Source: an uncultured Desulfovibrio sp. (GTDB lineage Bacteria > Desulfobacterota > Desulfovibrionia > Desulfovibrionales > Desulfovibrionaceae). Taken from it: a stretch of 53,217 nt of DNA. The stretch is taken from the NCBI GenBank assembly GCA_900546145.1, contig URBN01000015.1:1-53217 (forward strand), written 5' to 3'. A program made the translations under genes and the position numbers. The notes beneath the pieces are model-generated. The model had not been told where the DNA came from and searched no databases. It saw nothing but the letters and a program-made list of their open reading frames with translations. Below, piece by piece: positions 40,365-48,764 of the stretch. Numbering within the stretch: the stretch's first letter is position 1; each line of letters begins with the position of its first letter.

Positions 40365-43298
40365 TTATTTTCTGAGGGCGCGCACGGCGTTGCCGGACAC
40401 GATGAGACTTGTGCCCACGTCGGCGAAGACGGCCATCCACATGGTTGCGTATCCGGTGAAGGCCAGGACGAAGAACACGGCTTTGACGGCCAGGGCGAAG
40501 GAGATGTTCTCGATCACGATGGTGATGGTGGCGCGGGAGAGCCGGATGAAGCGGGGCACCTTTCTGAGGTCATCGTCCATGAGGGCGACATCGGCTGTCT
40601 CGATGGCGGAGTCCGTGCCGCCCTTCGCCATGGCAAAGCCGATGTCAGCCTTGGCAAGAGCGGGGGAGTCGTTGATGCCGTCGCCGACCATGCCCACAGT
40701 GAGCCCTTCTTCCCTGATATTTTCGATGCATTTCAGCTTGTCCTCAGGCAGGAGGTCGGCCTCGTAGGAATCGACGCCCGCGCGGGAGGCGAGAACCGCG
40801 GCAGTGTGTTTATTGTCGCCGGTAAGCATGATGGTTCTGACGCCGAGCTTCTTCAGGCTGCTGATGGCCTCGGCGCTGGTGGCGCGGATGGTGTCGGCCA
40901 CGGCGAAGAGACCCGCGGGGCCGTCATCGCCGACCAGGACCACGACGGTTTTGCCGTCCTTCTCAAGGGCGAAGAGGATTTTTTCGAGTTCAGCGGAACA
41001 TCTGCCGAGGCTTTCCACGAGGGCGTGGTTGCCGAGGTACCATTTTTCCCCTTCAATGACGCCGCTTGTGCCTCTGCCCGGCAGGGCCGTGAAGTCGTCC
41101 ACATGGCGGAGGGTCAGGCCGTCCTTTTCGGCCGCGCGGCTGATGGCTTTGGAAACGGGGTGATCAGAACGGCCGGCGAGGCTGGCTGCCAGTTCCCTGG
41201 CCGTCAGCGGGTTCATGCTGCCGAAGGGGACAAAATCGGTCTGCTCGGGGCGTCCGTTCGTCAGGGTGCCGGTCTTGTCGAAGGCGACCCAGTTCAGCTT
41301 TCGGCCGATTTCGAGGAACTTGCCGCCCTTGACGAGGATGCCGTGGCGTGTGGCTGCTGCCATACCGGAAACCAGGGTGAGGGGTGTGGAGATGACCAGG
41401 GCGCAGGGGCAGCCGATGACGAGAAGGATGAGGCCGGTGTGGATGGAATCGGGCCAGGCCGTGCCGAAGACAAAGGGCGGGAGGACGGCTGTGACGAGGG
41501 CCAGCAGGAAGACAGCCGGTGTGTAGTATTTCGCGAAGACGTCCACGAAGCGCTCCACAGGGGCGCGGGACGACTGTGCTTCCTCCACGGCGCGGATGAT
41601 GCGTGAGAGCGTGGTGTTGCCGGCTATGGCTGTGGTCGTAAACTCGAAGCTGCCCTGTTCGTTGAGGGTGCCGGCGAAGACCGTGTCACCGGCCTTCTTT
41701 TCGACAGGCATGCTCTCGCCCGTAATGGGGGCCTGGTTCACGGAAGAGGAGCCGTCTGTCACGGTGCCGTCCAGGGGCACCTTCTCGCCGGGGCGCACCC
41801 GCACCGTGCTTCCCACAGGGACGCTGTGGATGTCCACGGACTTCCATGAGCCGTCATCCTGACGCACCGTGGCCATTTCCGGGGCAGTGGCGAGAAGTTT
41901 CTGGATGGCGTTCTTTGCGTGTTCCGTGGTGCGGGCTTCTATGGCCTCAGAGAGGGCGAAGAGCACCATGACCATGGCTGCCTCGGGAAAATCGCCGATG
42001 CAGATGGCGCCTGTCACGGCCACGGACATGAGGGCGTTCATGTTGAGGGTCAGGTTCTTTATGGCGATCCATCCGTTTCTGAATGTCTGCACGCCGGAGC
42101 AGAGCACTGCGGCCACGGAGAGGATGAAGGGCACCAGTTTCGCTATGGCAAAGCCGTTCACGGCAAAGGCCAGGGGATCAAAGCCGAAGGGCCTGACGTG
42201 CCATTCCAGGATGAGCGAGGACGCCTCGGCAAGGGCCGCGAGAACGCCGCCTGTGATGAGCTGTTTCCAGGGGAAGCTGCTTTTCGTGTTCGCGGGCGCT
42301 TTTTCCGGGGCAGCCTCTGTCCGGCTTACGAGTGTGGCGCCGAGGTTGAGGCTCTCCAGAGCCTTCGTGATGTCTCTGAGGGCGCCCGGGTCGTGCTTCA
42401 CGGACACGGTGCGGTCTATGAGATTGAAAGCGAGCCCGTGCACGGAGGGCATTTTTCCGAGCCTGCCGCGCACGAGGTTTTCCTCAACCGGACAGTCCAT
42501 GTCATCGAGGTGGAAGAGGGAAGTCGAAAGGCCTGTTCCCCCGGACACGGGCTTCGCGCCAAGATTGAGGCTTTCCAGAGCTTTCGTGATGTCTCCGAGG
42601 GCGTCCGGGTCGTGCTTCACGGACACGGTGCGCTCTATGAGGTTGAAGGAAAGCCCGTGTACGGAGGGCATTTTCCCGAGCCTGCCGCGCACGAGGTTTT
42701 CCTCGACCGGGCAGTCCATGTCCTCGAGGTGAAAGAGGGAGACCGTGAGATCAGACTCCTCAGGCATGACCTCGGCACCGAGGCTGAGACTCTGAAGGGC
42801 CTTCGTGATATCGGCGAGGGCTGAGGGGGCGTGACGTACGGAGACCGTACGCTGAATGAGGTTGAAGGCGAGGCTGTGCACGGAAGACATCTTCCCGAGT
42901 CTGTTCCGGATGAGCTCCTCTTCCACGGAACAGTCCATTCCGGGAACGCGGAAGTTTGTCAGCGTTTCGCTGTCTTCGTGTTCCGTGATTTCCTGACAGG
43001 TGCCGCAGGCGTCGTCGAGGTGAAGCGCCTGCAGGGCTGAGCGGATCTCATCGGCGAGGCCCGGTTCGTGCTCAACGGTTACGGTGTGACCCGTGAGATC
43101 ACAGACGATGCCGCGGATGCCGGCAATCGGGCGCAGCGAGTCACGCACCATTTTTTCCTCAATGGGGCAGTCCATGCCTGGCAGGACAAAGGTGGAAAGC
43201 ATCCCGTTCCCGGCCGCGGAACCGTCCCCGTGGCGGGGAAGCACTCCGTCCGGGAAGGGATTGCAGCATGAGCACTGGGAAGAATCGCAGGAAGCCAT
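40365..43298 (-). CDS. P1B-type metal ATPase with four N-terminal HMA domains (Zn/Cd/Pb type)
   Basis: A 977-residue exporter. The start at 43298 follows AAGGAGA. A short Cys-rich leader (CDSSQCSCC) is followed by four HMA-like domains, each with M-D-C-x3-E (MDCPIEE, MDCSVEE, MDCPVEE, MDCPVEE) instead of C-x2-C, the form seen in CadA/PbrA-type ATPases. Domains 3 and 4 are almost identical. The ATPase core has the membrane metal site CPC (VIGCPCALV), phosphorylation site DKTGTLTNG, SDHPVSKAI and GDGINDSPALAKADIG. It pumps Zn, Cd or Pb out of the cytoplasm. It is divergent from a CadR/PbrR-like regulator, with a MerR-type promoter between them. Usual relatives have one or two HMA domains, so four is unusual. 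Confidence 0.93.
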   Translation of the reverse strand: MASCDSSQCSCCNPFPDGVLPRHGDGSAAGNGMLSTFVLPGMDCPIEEKMVRDSLRPIAGIRGIVCDLTGHTVTVEHEPGLADEIRSALQALHLDDACGTCQEITEHEDSETLTNFRVPGMDCSVEEELIRNRLGKMSSVHSLAFNLIQRTVSVRHAPSALADITKALQSLSLGAEVMPEESDLTVSLFHLEDMDCPVEENLVRGRLGKMPSVHGLSFNLIERTVSVKHDPDALGDITKALESLNLGAKPVSGGTGLSTSLFHLDDMDCPVEENLVRGRLGKMPSVHGLAFNLIDRTVSVKHDPGALRDITKALESLNLGATLVSRTEAAPEKAPANTKSSFPWKQLITGGVLAALAEASSLILEWHVRPFGFDPLAFAVNGFAIAKLVPFILSVAAVLCSGVQTFRNGWIAIKNLTLNMNALMSVAVTGAICIGDFPEAAMVMVLFALSEAIEARTTEHAKNAIQKLLATAPEMATVRQDDGSWKSVDIHSVPVGSTVRVRPGEKVPLDGTVTDGSSSVNQAPITGESMPVEKKAGDTVFAGTLNEQGSFEFTTTAIAGNTTLSRIIRAVEEAQSSRAPVERFVDVFAKYYTPAVFLLALVTAVLPPFVFGTAWPDSIHTGLILLVIGCPCALVISTPLTLVSGMAAATRHGILVKGGKFLEIGRKLNWVAFDKTGTLTNGRPEQTDFVPFGSMNPLTARELAASLAGRSDHPVSKAISRAAEKDGLTLRHVDDFTALPGRGTSGVIEGEKWYLGNHALVESLGRCSAELEKILFALEKDGKTVVVLVGDDGPAGLFAVADTIRATSAEAISSLKKLGVRTIMLTGDNKHTAAVLASRAGVDSYEADLLPEDKLKCIENIREEGLTVGMVGDGINDSPALAKADIGFAMAKGGTDSAIETADVALMDDDLRKVPRFIRLSRATITIVIENISFALAVKAVFFVLAFTGYATMWMAVFADVGTSLIVSGNAVRALRK
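42339..42739 (-). repeat. 219-base tandem repeat coding HMA domains 3 and 4
   Basis: The segments 42339-42520 and 42558-42739 are offset by 219 bases and highly alike in DNA, including third codon positions. A more diverged copy (HMA 2) follows at about 42777-42935. This suggests a late duplication of one domain. Confidence 0.85.
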
Positions 43299-43324
43299 TT
43301 TTTTCTGTCTCCTTATCAAAAGCC

Positions 43325-43355
43325 TTGCCGGGAAACCCTATATTAGCTATAGTGT
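43325..43355 (+). promoter_or_regulatory. merR promoter with overlapping dyad
   Basis: TTGCCG (43325-43330) and TATAGT (43348-43353) are 17 bases apart on the + strand. The dyad ACCCTATATTAGCTATAGTGT (43335-43355) covers the -10 box, and resembles the second operator at 43399-43420, fitting autoregulation. Confidence 0.55.
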
Positions 43356-43392
43356 TTTCCGATGGCGGTAGCTGTTTCTGACTGACAGAAAA

Positions 43393-43423
43393 AAGGTACG
43401 ATCTATAGCCGCTATAGGGTCAA
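43393..43423 (-). promoter_or_regulatory. MerR-type promoter/operator of the metal ATPase
   Basis: On the minus strand TTGACC (43418-43423) and TACCTT (43393-43398) are 19 bases apart, with the dyad CCCTATAGCGGCTATAGATCG between. A long 19-base spacer with a CTATAG-type dyad is the hallmark of CadR/PbrR/ZntR-activated promoters. Confidence 0.82.
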
Positions 43424-43528
43424 GCGGTCTGACAAAATTTTTTTATGAAAGATTCCGTGCGGCGCCGGAAGCCCGCAGGGACAGCCCGGCACTTCCCCTC
43501 GGGAACGGACCGGGCAGGGGGTGCATGC

Positions 43529-44038
43529 ATGAAAATGCGCATCGGCGAACTGGCCAGAATGGCCGGCTGCCAGGTTGTGACCATCCGGTATTATGAGAAG
43601 GAAGGGCTGCTGCCCCCGCCGGAACGCAGTGACGGCAATTACCGCCTCTACGACGAAGCCCAGGTGGAACGGCTGCGCTTTATACGCCACTGCCGCCTGC
43701 ACGGCATGACGCTGGACGAGATACGCCAGCTTCTCGAGTTCCAGGAAAATCCGGTTTCGGACTGCAGCTGGGTGGATGACCTGGTGAGCCGCCACATCGA
43801 GAATGTGAACAGCCAGATAGCGTCCCTGCAGCAGCTTAAAAAACGCCTTGAAGCCCTGCGCCACGAGTGCAGCGGCGGCAGACACGGCGACTGCGGCATT
43901 CTGCAGAGCCTTACCGCGAGCGATGACTGCCCCTTCTGCAGGAACCTGAAGGACGGGGAGCGCGACGGGGCCCCCTGCGGACACAGGGCTGGCCGGTGCG
44001 GCCATAAGGGCCATGCCGGAAAGGCGTCCGGCTGTTGA
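43529..44038 (+). CDS. MerR-family metal regulator, CadR/PbrR-like
   Basis: A 169-residue regulator. N-terminal MerR winged helix (MRIGELARMAGCQVVTIRYYEKEG, residues 3-26), long dimerisation helix (about 82-112), and the metal-site cysteines C79, C114 and C122 in the pattern known from CadR/PbrR (HECSGGRHGDCGIL). It ends in a 40-residue tail rich in Cys and His (CPFC, CGHRAGRCGHKGHAGKASGC), as in CadR's second metal site. Start at 43529 follows AGGGGGTG; the 28-residue upstream extension lacks homology. It should activate the divergent ATPase gene on Cd, Zn or Pb binding. Confidence 0.92.
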   Translation: MKMRIGELARMAGCQVVTIRYYEKEGLLPPPERSDGNYRLYDEAQVERLRFIRHCRLHGMTLDEIRQLLEFQENPVSDCSWVDDLVSRHIENVNSQIASLQQLKKRLEALRHECSGGRHGDCGILQSLTASDDCPFCRNLKDGERDGAPCGHRAGRCGHKGHAGKASGC

Positions 44039-44078
44039 CAAAAAAAGCTCCGGCGTTCAGAATAACGGCGTACTGAGG

Positions 44079-44101
44079 AAGGGATTTGTTTTCCCTTTTT
44101 T
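44079..44101 (+). terminator. terminator after merR
   Basis: AAGGGA (44079-44084) pairs with TCCCTT (44092-44097), then T to 44101. The stem is short but the T run is clear. Confidence 0.6.
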
Positions 44102-44146
44102 ATGGAATATCAATATATCTTTATATCCTAATTACAGAGGCTGCCA

Positions 44147-46561
44147 ATGTCTTCCCGCTTCAAAGAACTGCTCTCCCAGGACCGGACCATTTTTCTCGAC
44201 GGTGCCATGGGCACCATGCTCCAGGCCAAAGGGATGCCGGCAGGCGTATCTCCGTCGCTTTACTGCATGCAGCGGCCCGATGTCCTTCTGTCCATCCATA
44301 AGGAATACATTGCTGCGGGCGCGGACATCATTCTTTCGAATACCTTCAGCGGCAACCCCTTCAAGCTGGATCCAGGCCTTGAGGTGGAGGAGTTCAACCG
44401 CCGCATGGCCGAAATAGCCAGGGAGGCCGCGGACGCGGCCGGGCGTCCCGTGTGCGTGGCCGGCGACATCGGCCCCAGCGGGCATTTTCAGAAACCCCTC
44501 GGCGACCTCGATCCAGAGGAACTCATAGCCGGCTTCGAACGTCAGATCCGCGGGCTCGCCAGCGGCGGCTGTGACTGCGTCTTCATCGAGACGCAGTTCG
44601 ACATCACCGAGGCGAGGGCTGCCGTGGTGGCCGCGCGCCGTGTCTCCGACCTGCCTGTCATGGTCTCCATGACCTTCGAGCAGGGCGTGAGCCTCACCGG
44701 TTCCACGCCGGAAATTTTCGCCGAGACCATGCAGAACCTGGGCGTGGACGCCTTCGGCACCAACTGCAGCCTCGGACCGGATCTCATGACGCCCGTGATT
44801 GAGCGCTTCCTGAAGTCCTGCACGCAGGGCTTTGTGCTGGCTGAGCCCAACGCCGGCATGCCCGAGCTCATCGACGGCCAGACCGTCTTCCCCCTCGGTC
44901 CCGAACGCTTCGCCGAACTCACCGCTCCCTTCGCGGCCATGGGCTGCAAACTGGTGGGCGGCTGCTGCGGCACGAGTCCCGAGCACATCCGCCAGCTCAG
45001 AAAAGCCGTGGAAGCCGGCACGCCCGGCGTCAGCAGGGTCGAACCGGAACGGCATTCCGGCATTGTCCTCACGAGCCGCCAGAATATGGTGCGCATAGGC
45101 CAGGACGAGCCGTTCGTGGTCATCGGCGAGCGCATCAATCCCACAGGCAAGAAGGAGCTCACCGCCGAGCTGCAGCAGGGCGTGTTCACAAAGGCGCTCG
45201 ACTTCGCCGATCAGCAGAAAGCCGCCGGAGCCCGCGTGCTCGACGTCAACGTGGGCGCGCACAAGGTCGATCAGAAGAAGACCCTGCCGGAGCTCGTGAG
45301 CCTTCTCACCGGCAAGTACCCCATGCCCCTCTCCCTGGACTCCTCGGATCCTGAGGCGATTCTCAGAGCTCTTCCGTGGACGCCGGCTTCGTCCCTCATC
45401 AACTCCATTTCCGGCGATGCCGGGAAGCTTGAGCTCCTTGGCCCCGCCTGCCGCGACTTCGGCGCGCCTTTCATCCTTCTGCCCATGCGCGGCGTGAAGC
45501 TTCCCGTGAAGGCGTCCGAGCGCATTGCCATCCTGGAGCAGATCCTGTCCGATGCCGAAAGCATGGGCATTTCCCGCAGGCTCATTGTCGTGGACATCCT
45601 GGCCCTGGCCGTGTCCTCCAAACCTGAGGGTGCCATCGAGTGCCTGAAGCTCGCTGCCTGGTGCCGGGAAAACGGTCTCGCCACCACCATCGGCCTCTCC
45701 AATATCTCCTTCGGCCTGCCCGCCCGCGAGCTCGTGAATTCCACGTTCCTGGCCATGGCCGCTGGCGCCGGCCTCACATCTGCTATCGCCAACCCGTCCT
45801 CCGTGCGCATCCGCGAAGCCGTTGCCGCGGCTCAGGTGCTGCTCTGCCAGGACGATCACGCGGAGAACTTCATCGCCGGCTACTCCGAATGGAAGAGCTC
45901 CACAGGCGCAGCCCTGCAGGCGAAGAGCGCGGAAAAAGCCGCTTCCAAAAATCCGTATGAGGCTGTCCTCTTCGGTGACAAGGAACATGTGGCCGCGCTG
46001 CTCGACAGGGAACTCGCCGCAGGAAAAGCCCCTTTTGACCTTGTCAACGAGAGCCTTATTCCGGCCATCACGGAAGTGGGCTCCCGGTATGAGAAGAAAA
46101 TCTACTTCCTGCCCCAGCTCATCCGTTCCGCGGAGACCATGCAGGCAGGTTTTGCGCACCTGAAGCCTCTCATGAAGCAGGACGCCAGCGTGAAGCGGCC
46201 GGTCATCATCATGGCCACTGTGCAGGGTGACGTGCACGACATCGGTAAAAACATCGTCTGCCTCCTGCTCGGCAACCATGGCTTCGACGTGGTGGACGCC
46301 GGCAAGGACGTGCCCGCCGAGAAAATCGTTGAGATGGCTATTGAGCATCATGCCCGCCTCATCGGCCTTTCGGCTCTCATGACGACGACCATGGTCCGCA
46401 TGGAGGATACCATACAGCTTGTTAAGGAGAAAAATCTTCCCATCAAAGTCATGGTGGGCGGCGCGGCTGTGACAAAGGCCTTCGCCGATTCCATCGGAGC
46501 TGATGCCTACTGTGTTGACGCCGTGGCTGCTGTCGAGGCGGCCAAGCGCCTCACTGCCTAG
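44147..46561 (+). CDS. metH: B12-dependent methionine synthase, short form without activation domain
   Basis: An 804-residue protein: homocysteine-binding barrel (1-285) with zinc cysteines in TNCSLGP and GGCCGTSPEHI; pterin-binding barrel (about 315-570) with VIGERINPTGKKE; cobalamin cap and Rossmann domain (about 600-804) with the base-off motif D-x-H-x2-G in GDVHDIGKNIV (His 697). The C-terminal SAM-dependent reactivation domain of E. coli MetH (1227 residues) is missing, and no separate partner is in the window. It transfers the methyl of methyltetrahydrofolate to homocysteine. The upstream region has no recognisable cobalamin riboswitch. A terminator follows. Confidence 0.93.
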   Translation: MSSRFKELLSQDRTIFLDGAMGTMLQAKGMPAGVSPSLYCMQRPDVLLSIHKEYIAAGADIILSNTFSGNPFKLDPGLEVEEFNRRMAEIAREAADAAGRPVCVAGDIGPSGHFQKPLGDLDPEELIAGFERQIRGLASGGCDCVFIETQFDITEARAAVVAARRVSDLPVMVSMTFEQGVSLTGSTPEIFAETMQNLGVDAFGTNCSLGPDLMTPVIERFLKSCTQGFVLAEPNAGMPELIDGQTVFPLGPERFAELTAPFAAMGCKLVGGCCGTSPEHIRQLRKAVEAGTPGVSRVEPERHSGIVLTSRQNMVRIGQDEPFVVIGERINPTGKKELTAELQQGVFTKALDFADQQKAAGARVLDVNVGAHKVDQKKTLPELVSLLTGKYPMPLSLDSSDPEAILRALPWTPASSLINSISGDAGKLELLGPACRDFGAPFILLPMRGVKLPVKASERIAILEQILSDAESMGISRRLIVVDILALAVSSKPEGAIECLKLAAWCRENGLATTIGLSNISFGLPARELVNSTFLAMAAGAGLTSAIANPSSVRIREAVAAAQVLLCQDDHAENFIAGYSEWKSSTGAALQAKSAEKAASKNPYEAVLFGDKEHVAALLDRELAAGKAPFDLVNESLIPAITEVGSRYEKKIYFLPQLIRSAETMQAGFAHLKPLMKQDASVKRPVIIMATVQGDVHDIGKNIVCLLLGNHGFDVVDAGKDVPAEKIVEMAIEHHARLIGLSALMTTTMVRMEDTIQLVKEKNLPIKVMVGGAAVTKAFADSIGADAYCVDAVAAVEAAKRLTA

Positions 46562-46584
46562 TTTTTCCTTCTTTTCAGAAACGG

Positions 46585-46649
46585 GGCGCCGCCGCTCTGG
46601 CAGAGAGCATCCTGCGGGATGTCTTCCTCCGGAGCCCGGCGCCTTTTTT
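46585..46649 (+). terminator. terminator after metH
   Basis: GGCGCCG (46585-46591) pairs with CGGCGCC (46637-46643) over a 45-base loop that itself holds ATCC-TGCG-GGAT; six T follow. The large loop makes it less certain. Confidence 0.6.
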
Positions 46650-46792
46650 GTGTTTTCAGGGAAGACCGGAGCAATTCTGGCGGGTCCTATCCCCGCGGCT
46701 GCTCCATCATTGTACGCCCATGCTTATCCCCGGTGAAAGACGGCAGAAATGCTGTGCTGAAGGGACTTCGCAGCTCCGCATGGCACCTGTAC

Positions 46793-46817
46793 CCGGAATG
46801 AAAATTTTTCTTTCCGG
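46793..46817. repeat. AT-cored inverted repeat
   Basis: CCGGAATGAAAA (46793-46804) is the inverse of TTTTCTTTCCGG (46806-46817) with one mismatch and a one-base centre. No T run follows on either strand. Confidence 0.5.
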
Positions 46818-46856
46818 ACGAAAGCGGGGACGAGACGGGCTGATTCGTTTTGTCCG

Positions 46857-48002
46857 CTATTCCTGCGGCTCTTTCTTCGGCAGCATACAGGCGGAAACGA
46901 TGCCGACGGCCACCGGTACAAGGAGACAGAGCAGGGCTGCATTCAGGCTCCAATGGTCGGCGATGAGGCCGACGAGGGGAAGGGCTATGCCGCCTGCGCT
47001 GCGCGAGACGCCCAGTGTGATACCCGCTGAAAATCCGAGATTGCGGGCGAGATAGGTCTGCCCCAGAATGACCATGGGGCTGTAAGAAGCGTAGATGCAG
47101 AAGGAAACCGGGATAAGGAGCGCCGCGGAAAGCCAGGGATTGCCGGCAGCGACAAAAAGAGCCACTGCCGGGAAGAGGCAGAGCTGGGTAATGCGCAGAA
47201 TGCGCACGTAGCCCACGCGGTCGGACAGGATGCCGCCGGTCATGTTGCTGATGACGCCGACCACGGCGAAGAGCGCCAGCATGTAGGACCCTGTGCTGGC
47301 GGAGGCGCCATAGTATTTCATCCAGTAGAGGGCCGTGAAGGAATAGAAGCCCTGAAAGACCACGGCGCGGGAGACGACCACGCCTGTGAGCCAGGCGAAG
47401 GCGTGCCAGTCATTTTTCCCCTGCGCACGCTTCACGGCCAGCTTCTTCTTTGTGACAGGAGGCATGTGCGAGAAGGAGTAGAGGAAGGAAAAGGCCGTGC
47501 ATACGCCGAGCACGGTGAAGAAGAGCGTGCTCTTCAGGCCGAAGAGGGGCGTCAGAAAGCCGATAATGATGGGGCCCAGGATGAAGCCCGTGTTGCCGCC
47601 AATGGAAAAGAGGCTCATGCCCGCGCCCTTGCTGTGCCCGGAGAGGTAGTTGGTATAGCGGGCCGCCTCGGGATGGAAGAGGGAGCTTCCCATGCCGCAC
47701 AGGCAGGCGCAGATCCAGATGCCCCAGTATGAGGAAACGAATCCCATGGCGCCCATGGCGCAGCCCATGGTGAGGATGGCCGCCGGAATGAACCAGAAGC
47801 AGGACCATTTGTCGGAAAGCCAGCCGAAGAAGGGCTGTACGAGGGAAGCCACGCAGGCGTAGCCGAACATAATCACGGCCGCGTCCGTGTAGCTGTATCC
47901 GAAGGCCACGACCAGGAACGGCAGAAGGGCCGGAATGGCACCGCCGTTGATGTCCGAGCACATGTGAGCCAGGGAGAGAAGAATGATCTTGCCTTTGTCC
48001 AT
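46857..48002 (-). CDS. MFS transporter, Fsr (fosmidomycin-resistance)-like
   Basis: A 381-residue, 12-helix major facilitator. The N-terminal LSLAHMCSDINGGAIPALLPFLV is close to the Fsr signature (given here as residues 10-32), followed by GWLSDKW and the MGSSLFHPEAAR loop typical of Fsr proteins. Family members export fosmidomycin or unknown metabolites. A basic loop (KKKLAVKRAQGK, about 190-200) joins the two halves. Start at 48002 (MDKGK) follows GGTGA; a GTG three codons upstream is possible. A 7-bp hairpin GGACGCC/GGCGTCC stands in the leader at 48026-48041. It is divergent from an ArsR regulator gene 367 bases away, which may control it. Confidence 0.87.
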   Translation of the reverse strand: MDKGKIILLSLAHMCSDINGGAIPALLPFLVVAFGYSYTDAAVIMFGYACVASLVQPFFGWLSDKWSCFWFIPAAILTMGCAMGAMGFVSSYWGIWICACLCGMGSSLFHPEAARYTNYLSGHSKGAGMSLFSIGGNTGFILGPIIIGFLTPLFGLKSTLFFTVLGVCTAFSFLYSFSHMPPVTKKKLAVKRAQGKNDWHAFAWLTGVVVSRAVVFQGFYSFTALYWMKYYGASASTGSYMLALFAVVGVISNMTGGILSDRVGYVRILRITQLCLFPAVALFVAAGNPWLSAALLIPVSFCIYASYSPMVILGQTYLARNLGFSAGITLGVSRSAGGIALPLVGLIADHWSLNAALLCLLVPVAVGIVSACMLPKKEPQE

Positions 48003-48369
48003 AACGTTCACCGCAAAATGGAATTGGACGCCGGGGCGTCCGGGGGCAGAACACTAGGCAATTTTGTCCGGATTTGTCCAGAGGCGGCAAAAAAGTAAAA
48101 AAATATAAACGCATATGCATTTTTTTATTTTTTGTAGAGGGACGGTGTTTTGCGTACGGAATATCTGTACCCGGAGGCAGAGTGTACCATGGGAAAGAAT
48201 GGTTTCTTTTCATGCTGACCGGCGGAAGCGTCCTGTACAGCTGAACGGTGAGGAGGGGGACCGGCTGTGCGGCAGGATAAATCCTGTCTGGAAAATACAG
48301 GCTGCGGGCAGGGGCATTTTTTTATGTAAATCATATTGACATATTCCTAAAAATAAATATGTTTAGCCC
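48003..48369. other. intergenic region between divergent MFS and arsR genes
   Basis: It holds the MFS leader with a hairpin (48026-48041), a direct repeat TTTGTCCGGATTTGTCC (48063-48079), an AT-rich stretch with the palindrome GCATATGC (48111-48118), and the arsR promoter/operator (48336-48363). A weak MFS promoter may be TTGCCG/CAAAAT with 18 bases on the minus strand. No gene is seen. Confidence 0.55.
48336..48363 (+). promoter_or_regulatory. arsR promoter with overlapping operator
   Basis: TTGACA (48336-48341) and TATGTT (48358-48363) are 16 bases apart. The dyad ACATATT (48339-48345)/AATATGT (48356-48362) covers the spacer and the -10 box, as expected of an ArsR-family operator. Transcription would begin at or next to the ATG at 48370. 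Confidence 0.7.
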
Positions 48370-48684
48370 ATGAACGAAATCGACATATTTAAGGCGCTTG
48401 CCAATGAGACCCGTCTGGACATCCTGAAATGGCTCAGGGAACCGGGAAAGAACTTTCCCCCTCAGGGAATCCACATTCCTGAGGGAGACAGCTTTGAAAA
48501 TTCAGTCTGCGTGGGCAGTATCTGTGACCGCGCGGGACTTTCCCAGTCTGTCATCTCCAAGTATCTCGGGATGATGGAGAGCGCCGGGCTCCTGGAATCC
48601 GCCCGCTTCGGCAAATGGACCTACTACCGCCGGAACGAAGCAAATATCAGGAAATTCGCCCTGTATGTCGCCAGAGATCTGTAG
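48370..48684 (+). CDS. ArsR-family transcriptional regulator
   Basis: A 104-residue winged-helix repressor. It has the family N-terminus IFKALANETRLDILKWL, a longer-than-usual loop (EPGKNFPPQGIHIPEGDSF), the recognition helix SQSVISKYLGMMESAGLL and a short beta wing (GKWTYYRR). Two cysteines (VCVGSIC) lie near the alpha-3 site used for metals by ArsR/SmtB, but the spacing differs, so a metal signal is uncertain. No ribosome binding site precedes the ATG, and the promoter's -10 ends 6 bases before it. It probably represses itself and the radical SAM gene downstream or the divergent MFS gene. Confidence 0.88.
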   Translation: MNEIDIFKALANETRLDILKWLREPGKNFPPQGIHIPEGDSFENSVCVGSICDRAGLSQSVISKYLGMMESAGLLESARFGKWTYYRRNEANIRKFALYVARDL

Positions 48685-48710
48685 CGGGGAAGGGAGTTCC
48701 TTCGTCCGCT

Positions 48711-48740
48711 TTGCGTATGATACATCTACAATTCTAACTA
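48711..48740 (+). promoter_or_regulatory. possible promoter of the second radical SAM gene
   Basis: TTGCGT (48711-48716) and TAACTA (48735-48740) with an 18-base spacer, 25 bases before the start codon. Confidence 0.4.
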
Positions 48741-48764
48741 TGTATATTTATTAAGAGGTATACC

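Noticed and set aside
44132..46351. Open minus-strand frame of about 739 codons opposite metH
   Set aside because: Shadow of metH with no motif or start signal.
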